64,000 nt of DNA from Chiua virens (Eukaryota; Basidiomycota; Agaricomycetes; Boletales; Boletaceae): contig JAHNUO010000007.1 of NCBI GenBank assembly GCA_019787685.1, positions 434,001 to 498,000 of the forward strand, in the 5' to 3' direction. Shown here piece after piece: positions 56,102-64,000 of this stretch. Both the position numbers and the translations under genes were made by a program. Each line of letters begins with the position of its first letter. The stretch's first letter is position 1. Below the pieces are notes generated by a model. It did no database searches, was not told where the DNA came from, and saw nothing but the letters and a program-made list of their open reading frames with translations.

Positions 56102-57185
56102 ACTGCTCACCACAGCTTCCGCAATTCCGGCTTGCCACATTGCCTAGATGGCGTATCAGTGTCCTTCCAAGTTTGCACATTCACTTGTGCTATGACCTCC
56201 CAACAAAATCGACCACAGTCCTTACGGGTTTTGAAATATCTGTCCCTTTTCGTGACCCATAGTCCCTCGTTTGTATTAGCTTTCCTTTTAATCAACTCAA
56301 AATATTATCTAGGATCATATCTCTGGACACGGGTTTCTGTTACTTCTGCTCTTGGATACATTTTGAGACTACATAGACGTGCACGCGTAGCTGCTCGCAC
56401 TGCCATTAGAACAACATTGATTTGCTCCACAGATAATGCTGATGCTGGATCTCTTGTCTACAGATGGGTAGGAGTTACATCTCATGCGTCATCCGGCCCG
56501 GGCCGTTATTCCCTGCTTGTCGTAGTAGACGCGGACATATCCACAAATATGGTCGAAACGGGATCCGGGGAACTTGCTTACCCAGTAAGGGACTCCCAAC
56601 CCAGCGCCACGGAGATCGAAAGGCAAACGATATTTTTAGCTGCAGACTAGCACATGCCGCACAAGTGCAAATGAAGGATGGCCAAGAATAACAATCGAGA
56701 AGATCTGTTGAAAGATGCGCCCCTCAAGTCTCCGAATCGCCACATGTAGCTATCTGGTCACCACCTGACTGTACATCACATGCATACAGCTTGGTGTACA
56801 CTACTGCGGCGGACACTACTATGCCGAATGCCTTGTTGGATTGCTTGAAGGCACTCTGGATTTGTCTATACCAGTGCAACTAAAATAGTTCGTTGAGCCG
56901 TCCTACTAGCTGCATGACTTCCTCGGTAATTATTCGAATGCCAGGCTCGATAGCGAACCGCCACAATGATCATCTCCACCTTGCTACCACCGAGGCGGTT
57001 TGATCGTTCTGCCAGCTCGTGTTTCTCTACATCATGCATCTGCTCATCATGGTCTAGTGGTCAGATGTACAGCCACACAATCATCAGCCGCGTTTACGAT
57101 AGTGCGGTACGCGATACGTTATAAAATCCATGCATTCTTTCTTCGAAACGGTCTAACCTTTCCCGGATACGTTGTCCCCACTGGC
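56102..57185. other. Spacer between the tandem GH47 genes
   Basis: About 1.1 kb without a recognised gene. GTTATAAAATCC at 57118-57129, about 60 bases before the second ATG, is a plausible TATA box. An upstream in-frame ATG at 57000 exists, but the signal peptide starts at 57186. Confidence 0.45.
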
Positions 57186-59442
57186 ATGACTGTCTATCAT
57201 TGGCTTGTCCTTGCGTTCGTCCCTTTGCTTGCGCATGGCGGGCGGGTGCAGCTGGCGAATCTAACGCTCCCGTCTACTGCTGCTGCTCATCAGCAGGCCG
57301 TGGTGGATCTATTCTCCACGTCTTATGAAGCATACCAGTTGGCACCGTTTCAAGTCAGCACGCGAGGATGCTAACGTTCTTCGCAGGGAATATGCGTGGG
57401 GTCATGATGACCTGCTTCCAGTTAACAAGTCGTATGTCGATGGCAGGAACGGGTGGGGAGCGTCCATTGCCGACGCCTTGGGTACCATGGTATGCGTCTC
57501 ACACATTGGCATGTTCGCTCATTTGGATGAACATTGATGTCTCCGTGTATTGTAGTGGCTGATGGGGTTTCACGACTGGTTTGAAGAGGCGGTGAACCAC
57601 GTCGCGACGGTGGACTTTAGCGTCTCGCAGACGAACGACACGGTCAGGTAAAGTGTCTGTGTGCGGTCATGAACGGCGTCTTCAAGTTGACGGTGTATCT
57701 CAGCTTGTTCGAAACGACGATTCGTTATGTCGGGGGATTCTTGAGCGCCTATGAGCTCTCTGGGAAGCAATACGACGTGTTGGTCCAGAAAGCGGAGCAG
57801 GTTGCGCAACAGATGGCATATGCGTGGATCGGGGTGAGTCGTTTCCGGTTATCGCAGCTTGTAGAAAACATAAGTGATGCGACATGCAGGACGATGCGAT
57901 CCCTTATGGATATATCAACTTTACCAATCACATACCCACATTCGCTACCGTGAGTTTTGATCAGATTTTAGTCTCAGGTCAATTCATGTGTCACAGACAA
58001 ACATTGCTGAAGCTGGCACTGTACGTCCTTTATATATTTATGCTGAGCTACCGGGGACAATCTACCCTTTTCGTCGACAGCTCACCATGGAATGGAATCG
58101 TCTAAGGTGAGCGAGGACCCCTACGAATGCTCCTCTCTAGATCAACTTGGAACTAGTTTGTACACGAACAACGACACATACCGTCAACTTGCCGAGAAGT
58201 CCTGTGCAACACATGATCCATATAGTAACGTTCTAAAATACTCTCAACACCACACTGCCTTCTGATGATATTGTGATCCGGTAGCCAACACCGTTACCCG
58301 GGATGCCAGGACAAACTATCGACCCCTCGACTGGATATTCAGTTGATTCTTATGTGGTATGTGACCTGTTGCATGGCAATCTGGCACTGGTTTCTGACTA
58401 GATCATTATGTAGACCTGGGGAGGAGGATCAGACTCATTCTTCGAGTACCTGATCAAGTACGCTCGCCTCACAAACACCGACGATAATTCATACGCAGAC
58501 GCGTGGTTGACCGCAGTCAATACGTCAGTAGCAGACCTCATAAGGGTATGTTGCCACAGCCAATTTGTGGAGTGTTCCTGACGGTGCATAGACATCGACT
58601 GTCGGTAATTGGGTTTACCTCGCCGATTACGACGATCAGATCCTTCACGTCGGTTCGCATCTCGGTTGCTTCGCTGGTGGAAACTGGATTCTTGGTGTGT
58701 CCGGAATGATCGCCGTTGCAATTGGCCTCTCATTGTTGTAGGCGGGAAGCTCACGAACAATGATACTATCGTGGACATCGGTCTAAAGCTCACTGATGCA
58801 TGCTGGAACACGTATGCGAGCACCGCGTGAGTTGTTTTCTCCTAGACAACAGCGGTCGTTTACCCGCGCGAAAGCACTGGCATTGGACCCGAAGAATTCG
58901 CCTATATCTCCAGCGATGGCAGCTACACTAGCGGCCCTGCCCCGACGACGGCCCAAACCCAGTTTTACGACCAACACGGGTTCTACATCACCTTGGCGGA
59001 CTATATCTTGCGTCCCGAGGTCCTCGAGTCCAACTTTTATGCTTGGCGCGTGACGGGGGACACGAAATACCTCGACAACGCGGCCAGTGCGATCCAGAGT
59101 TTCCAAAAGTACCTGCCAACGACGGTAGGGTATACCGGGATCAACGACGTGAATAACGTCACCTCGACCAAGATTAATGACATGGAAAGCTTCTGGTTCG
59201 CAGAGGTGCTCAAGTACCTGTGCGTGCGCTTGATTCGATGAGGCGCTGTTCTCGACTGATCTTTTCTTGGGGCAGGTACCTGACGTTTGACGATCCCAGC
59301 AACATTTCGCTCGATGATTGTACGTTCGCGGGTCGTTGTGATAACTGGTGTTGATATCCTTGCAGATGTGTTCAACACCGAGTGTCATCCTTTCGAAGCG
59401 CCGTCAGCCAAGAATGTCTATGGTTCTGGTCCAGCCTCTTAG
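57186..59442 (+). CDS. GH47 class I alpha-1,2-mannosidase, gene 2, one frame break
   Basis: Tandem paralogue of the gene at 53843 with the same exon plan. The signal peptide (MTVYHWLVLAFVPLLAHGG) is followed by YQEYAWGHDDLLPVNKSYVD and GRNGWGASIADALGTM. Then WLMGFHDWFEEAVNHVATVD, LFETTIRYVGGFLSAYELSG, TNIAEAGTLTMEWNRLSLYT, PTPLPGMPGQTIDPSTGYSV, TWGGGSDSFFEYLIKYARLT, VYLADYDDQILHVGSHLGCF with AGGNWILG, TGIGPEEFAYISSDGSYTSG, PEVLESNFYAWRVTGDTKYL and VFNTECHPFEAPSAKNVYGS. Stop TAG at 59440-59442. Near 58195-58205 (GAGAAGTCCTGTGCAACAC versus GAGGGGGCGATGGAACAC in gene 1) one extra base shifts the frame before the next donor. Thus each of the two copies is disrupted at a different place. Confidence 0.85.
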
Positions 59443-59684
59443 GTGCTCATCACAGATCCTGTCTGTCATAGAGGGATCAGATTCTTGATCTGCTGTTTCG
59501 GTACGATGGTTTATTGGTGACATGCCGCCTTGGCAACAGGTTGGAGAAGGACTATAATTTCATACTTGATGATGACACTCGTCTACAACCCACCTTGTTC
59601 GAATTATATAGTTGATACCATTGTTGGATAACACTTTGAACGCGTCATATGTCAACTAATACCAATACGGGTAACGAGTGACTT

Positions 59685-60663
59685 CTACTGTTTTCCGGTC
59701 CGCCATTTACCCGTCGTCGCAAGCGCTGTCTTGCCCGCAAAGATGGTCGGGAGCGCCAAGATACCGGCATAGAGGAGCACCTGACCCAAGTTGAGATCGA
59801 CCCAGTACCAGACCAGGAGCGCCTCGAACGCGCCGAGGAGCATTGTAAAGGGCACGATGCGAGGCGAAAATAAGTGCGGCACGCGTACGCCGACTTGGCT
59901 CCACTATGCAGTGCACAGCACTCAGTGAGCAGAATACGACGCGAACACGAAAAACGACGTACCAAACCCAACAAGACGACCCACGGTGCGAGGACGAGGG
60001 CGGAGAAAAAGGCGGAGACGATCTTGGGGGGGACTTTTTGTTCGGGCTGGAAGGTGTGTGCGATAGGCGGTTGGGGATGGAAGGCGGCGGCGTCGGGGTG
60101 GGGTGTAGGGCGTGGTGGACGCGGGGACGTAGAGGTCGAAGAGGTCGTGGATGGCAGGGTCGTGTACGAACGAGCCGAGGATGAGCGAGACCTCGAGCGG
60201 GTCGCTCGTCGTTGGTGGGAAGGACGGGGGCGGGTGGGCCATGTTCTGTGTGGGGTGAGCGAGGGTGTGAGAGGGGACATGAGCACGTACGAGTTCGAAT
60301 TTGGCTTTGCCGCCTAGGGTGACGCGAACGGGTTGGATGCCTTCTTCGCCGGAGATGGGATCGTAGAAGCGGAGGAAGGTTTGGTGGGGTTGGACGCCTT
60401 TGCCTTCGTCGGATTCGGTGACTTGGAAGGTGAGCTTGAGCGTGTCGGAGGGGCCGAGCGTTAGAGGTTCTGGCTTTTGGGTTAGGGAGAGACTGTTGGG
60501 TGGTCAGTTGGGTGAGCGGTTGCATGAGAGACATATGTACGTGTCTGCGTGCAGTTCGGAGGCATCTGAGGCAGGAAATGGTGAAACGAGGGGACTGCAC
60601 GGACAACGAGGCAGCGTAGACATGGGCAGCGAAGAGCAGCCAAAGGGAGTTGTAGAGTATCAT
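59685..60663 (-). CDS. SWP1: Oligosaccharyltransferase subunit ribophorin II/SWP1
   Basis: Delta/ribophorin II-type subunit of the ER oligosaccharyltransferase (N-glycosylation). ATG 60663 starts a signal peptide (MILYNSLWLLFAAHVYAASL), then SVQSPRFTIS. Further exons give KPEPLTLGPSDTLKLTFQVT and GVQPHQTFLRFYDPISGEEG with IQPVRVTLGGKAKFELNMAH. PLEVSLILGSFVHDPAIHDL and FDLYVPA follow, then HPQPPIAHTFQPEQKVPPKI. The C-terminus has three hydrophobic helices (VSAFFSALVLAPWVVLLGL; IVPFTMLLGAFEALLVWYWV; LLYAGILALPTIFAGKTAL), ending RTGKQ with TAG at 59685-59687. HTFQPEQKVPPKIVS and the PW.VL helix are landmarks of the RPN2 C-terminal domain. It has four to five exons, and the length of about 280 residues is like fungal SWP1. 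Confidence 0.88.
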
Positions 60664-60740
60664 GGTCGCGGTATGGAGGCAACGTGTCAAATTTGGCTTA
60701 TTTCGGTGTAACTACGAATTTAGAAACATAAAAAAAGGGT

Positions 60741-60813
60741 AGACCCCACCGTGGTTTGAACACGGGACCTCGCGATCTGCAATCGCATGCTCTAACCACT
60801 GAGCTATGGAGTC
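60741..60813 (-). tRNA. tRNA-Cys (GCA)
   Basis: Minus-strand cloverleaf of 73 nt. Acceptor GACTCCA pairs with TGGGGTC (one G-T pair), followed by discriminator T as expected for tRNA-Cys. The D arm is within TAGCTCAGTGGTTAGAGCA. Anticodon stem TGCGA/TCGCG encloses TTGCAGA, anticodon GCA. The T arm CCGTG-TTCAAAC-CACGG is perfect. There is no intron. Confidence 0.96.
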
Positions 60814-60896
60814 TTAAAGCGACTTTCTCCGGCCGAAATAACTTCTTCTCACGTATCCAAATCATTGACCCCATTGATTCACCCTTTCTTTGTTAA

Positions 60897-63706
60897 ATGA
60901 CATCTCCCTCGAAACGACCCAGACTTGCTCAGGATGACCAGACCTGCCCATCCACCACTCCACGCCTTTCATTGACTTCTCTCCCTATCGAGATCCTTGC
61001 AGAGATACTCATCCGTACTTGTTCCCCTCCAACCGTCCTCGCCGTTTCGCGCACATGTTCATTTTTATACCGTTCCCTCGCCCTGAATACCGCCGCATCT
61101 TTCATATGGCGCAGCGTTCGCGAGACTTGCGAGCCAGTCCCTCTCCCGAACCCTATTTAGCGGAGCTCGGTTGGAGGATGAACGAGGCCAAATACATTGC
61201 ATTGGTGTTCGGCGATGGCACCTGCGAGGTGTGTGGAAAGAACACCCGCGAGATATACATGAGCTTTGCGGCACGCATCAGGTTGTGTAGTAACGTCAGT
61301 CCAGTTCCGCGCTTTACTGCGTCGCGTTTCTTTGACGTGCGTCTCTTATTACAGTGGTATTGTCGGAAAAAGTTTCGCGAGTCAGTTGTACTTCTCGTTG
61401 CCATCACGCGTTGATTGACCCTCCCATTAGTGAGCATCTCGTGCGCGTCAACTGGTTGGCAATAGATCTTCGCGAGTGCCTCTTGGTGCCCTGTGTGGAG
61501 AGCAATATGTGTTTCCGTGCGTCTTTCTTCTCGTTACGACGCTGGTGTAATTCAAACGTAACGCAGGCACATCAGTCATAGATTGGACTTGTACGTGATT
61601 ATACGTAGCACTTTTATAACAAACACTGATCTAGGATAGGGTCCGAACGCAACCTTGCGCCCCTGTTTCGCAGGACTGACTATGAGAAATTTCAACTTGA
61701 TCTTGCCAGATACAAATCTGTCAAGAAGCTCCGGCCATGCGCGACCTTGTAGGCAATCCAAGTGTTCTTTCGGAGGATGTATCAGACATGGGTATCATTC
61801 GAGTACGTGCATGCTGTTTGCATGACTGGGTTCTTTGTCGACTCACATGTTCTAGCGCTGCGAAGCAGCCTTGCAAAGGATGCCTATCATAATGGGGGTA
61901 TGTCATTATCGGACCTACTTCAGGAAATGGATTGTTGCTGACCTATTTCATGGTAGCTCTCGGAAATGCTGATCGGCTGGAAGTATTTCTTTGACCGAGC
62001 ATATAAAAAGGTCAAACGAGAGAACGATTTGTGGTGAGCAAGATACTTATCCCACGTCGACATACTCCAAGTTGATTGCGGCGTGAATGTGCCCGCCATC
62101 GCCACGTTCCAGGACGAGAAACCTCGCGGAAGATGAAGGATGGGATCTCGAAGGATCTTGTCGCGTCGCCAACCTATGGATCGATGCAGAGGCGCATGAA
62201 TTATCTTGTCGAGCCGATCACGTTGTATGGTCAGTGTTTGTGGTTCGATTTGTGCTACACACGTTCAACCGCTTTGACACCACCTACAGCTTGCTGACTT
62301 GTGTCGTTTTCAATGATTCGCGGTCAGACGTGACTCTCATTCGTTCTACGATCGAAACCGAGCTCGTCACGATGCGAGCACGCCGTCAGCGTCAAACAGC
62401 CGAGGCATCTCACCAGGATAACATGAGCGAGTTGAAAAAAATCTATGAGCGTATGCGCTGCGGCACTACAGAGAGCTCAGAGGGTCCCTTGATCCTTCCT
62501 ACTCTGAGCGTCTTTTTCACGCTCCCATCCGTTCGTGTGCTCAAAGGTAGTCCCTGACCCAAGCGCGGCACCGCCGGACGACATCAGGTCGTCCCCTCTG
62601 GTCACTTCACTCATCAAATCGGATATCCGTACTTGGGTGATCCCCATGGAGAAGCACTTGATGCGTTTGTTAGGATACCCGAATGGATGGCAAAGTGCGA
62701 GCGCACGAACGCTACCGCCCTTGAAGCGAATGACGGCGCGGTTTCTCTGTCGGAGATGTGGTGAAGGCAAGGTGGAAAAGAGGTATCAGAGAGAAGGGTG
62801 TTTAGGATTTCAGAGGCGTCTGTTTGCACGTTTGTGTGACGAAGCAAGGTAAGCGGATCGCAGGTGAGAAAGGACCAGAGGGAGGGGAGGCTACCGACGC
62901 CGACACCAGTGCCGAAAGTGGACCAGACAAGGGGAAAAGAAGAAGGAAGAAGAAGAGTATGAAGACACTGGAATGGACGGTAGACGTATTCGAAAAGGAC
63001 GAAAAGGTACTTTGTCATTTTTTTCGTCCCATGACGCATAGTCATGTATTCCAGGCGACTCGTCTCATTCGAACTCTACTCGACCTCACAGGCCTTGCGG
63101 AGGAAGATCCTTGTACTGTTTCCGAATTGCAAGCAAAGGGGAGTACTATACGATGCACGACATGTACGGGCTGGGTAGTCATGGACGTCGAGACTGCGGT
63201 AGGTCCTTACCGCGATTACAAGTTTCACCTGTCTGACAGGGTATCACAGATCGGCCACGCGCATCGCCATGAGTCCATGCAGATCCAATTGTTACCTATC
63301 TCTTCACCGGAGTACGTCGTGTCTTCAAAAGATGCTGCAAAGCCGCCGGTTCCCAGTTCGCGGTTCGCCTTTGAGTATGGCAACACTGAATTATTACTGG
63401 GGCCGTCGCGTCGTGCGCGTGGTCCTGTTGAAAAAGGTCAACTATGGTTGTAGGCATTGTATTGTGGTGAACACGGACAACTCCACTGTGGATGCGAACG
63501 GGAGTGGAGCGAGGGCGATGAGCTTCGATGGGCTGAGGTCACATGGCAAGGCAAAGTGAGCATGGACGTGTTCCCACCTCCGGCGTTGGCTAACGAGGCG
63601 CTGTTGCGCAGACATGGTATTTCAGGATATGCGGGATGAAGACTTTTTCTGTTACACTTGCATTCAAGGCGATAATGAAGAAGAGTGCCGACCTCTTCAA
63701 GACTAG
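60897..63706 (+). CDS. F-box protein with C-terminal cysteine-cluster region
   Basis: Agaricomycete F-box protein of the kind that carries scattered CxxC zinc-binding pairs. The ATG at 60897 leads to SLTSLPIEILAEILIRTCSP and TVLAVSRTCSFLYRSLALNT with SFIWRSVRETC (F-box). Later exons give NEAKYIALVFGDGTCEVCGK, FAARIRLCSN, KFQLDLARYKSVKKLRPCAT, KRENDLW and RKMKDGISKDLVASPTYGSM. MERHLMRLLGYPNGW-like and PLKRMTARFLCRRCGEGKVE follow, then LSELQAKG and IRCTTCTGWVVMD, HCIVVNTDNSTVD, SFDGLRSHGKAK, and DEDFFCYTCIQGDNEEECRP with TAG at 63704-63706. The paired cysteines near the end suggest metal binding. Not every exon junction between 61400 and 62560 could be fixed, so internal structure is approximate and a break cannot be excluded. 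Confidence 0.6.
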
Positions 63707-63751
63707 TAATAGGGAATTGTACATACATAAATATATTCTATCGACCAGCGC

Positions 63752-64000
63752 TCACTCAGACTCTGAATCATTTTCAGGGGCAACCAAGCTGCCAAGCTGT
63801 GAGAAAGACATGTGTGATTCGGCAAAGAGATCATGATTGCGGAAAAAGCTGCGGCGTCTGGAAATGACTTGGGTGGGGGAATGTGGTGACAGGACATCGA
63901 CAAACGAGTCGTTGTCGGAACCAGTAGTTTGCGAACTCGCCTCGGCGTCGAGGCCCTCTTCGGCGCTCGAGATGTGGAGTGGGGTGGGTGAGGTGAGGGA
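63752..64000 (-). CDS. C-terminal part of an unidentified protein, 5' end outside window
   Basis: An open frame on the minus strand runs without a stop from the window edge to TGA at 63752-63754. It encodes a Ser/Asp/Glu-rich tail: SLTSPTPLHISSAEEGLDAE, TTGSDNDSFVDVLSPHSPTQ, SFFRNHDLFAESHMSFSQLG, ending ENDSESE. Composition and a clean stop before the convergent F-box gene (46 bases away) support a real 3' exon. No family could be named from this disordered tail. Confidence 0.5.
   Translation of the reverse strand, partial: SLTSPTPLHISSAEEGLDAEASSQTTGSDNDSFVDVLSPHSPTQVISRRRSFFRNHDLFAESHMSFSQLGSLVAPENDSESE

Noticed and set aside
59707..60690. 327-codon minus-strand open frame
   Set aside because: A frame-shifted shadow of ribophorin II/SWP1 that reads through its introns; very Arg/Pro/Ser-rich and not the conserved frame.

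Overview
The window is nuclear DNA of a filamentous basidiomycete, most likely an Agaricomycete. Protein genes are cut by many introns of about 45-70 nt with GT-AG (rarely GC-AG) borders. Several families are typical of that class: DUF6533 membrane proteins and F-box/LRR and F-box/cysteine-cluster proteins. Both strands are used, and genes are separated by short intergenic gaps. I cannot name the species; a member of the Cantharellales is only a guess. All exon borders were read by eye from splice sites and family conservation.

Layout. 1-781: 3'-truncated Yvh1-type phosphatase (-). 2730-15196: an accessory block with four DUF6533 copies (A intact +, B intact -, C broken -, D broken -), interspersed with RPC19 (+), mitochondrial bL33 (-) and a DNAJC17/Cwc23-like J-protein (+), a partial copy of which recurs next to copy C. 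16712: tRNA-His with an intron. 17018-32104: housekeeping run of VPS29 (-), a short TUP1 paralogue (-) head-to-head with full TUP1 (+), an ENOSF1-type enolase-superfamily dehydratase (-), RPS3 (+), a secreted aspartic protease (+), an organellar-type AsnRS (-) and SmD1 (-). 32952-39849: two GH27 alpha-galactosidases, one secreted and one membrane-anchored, flanking an F-box/LRR gene. 39939-45838: GPI8 (-), an HCNGP/SAP30BP-like gene (+), MDM35 (+) and a Sos7-like kinetochore gene (+). 46194-46980: low-complexity GC-rich element with a 22-bp hairpin. 47197-53025: second DUF6533 block (E and F intact, one exon relic) with an inverted DNAJC17 pseudogene. 53843-59442: tandem GH47 alpha-mannosidases. 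59685-63706: ribophorin II/SWP1 (-), tRNA-Cys (-) and an F-box gene (+). 63752-64000: C-terminus of an unidentified gene (-).

How the genes fit together. There is no single pathway, but secretory/glycan functions are frequent: GPI8 (GPI transamidase), SWP1 (oligosaccharyltransferase), two GH47, two GH27, VPS29 and an aspartic protease. The clearest non-routine structure is a segmentally duplicated module, [DNAJC17 -> <- DUF6533]. It is present complete at 6.7-10.5 kb, decayed at 11.2-13.4 kb, and inverted at 49.9-53.0 kb. Its conserved TATA promoters and 3' flank travel with it. Several otherwise intact genes carry single small indels, so either relaxed selection or uncorrected base errors must be considered.
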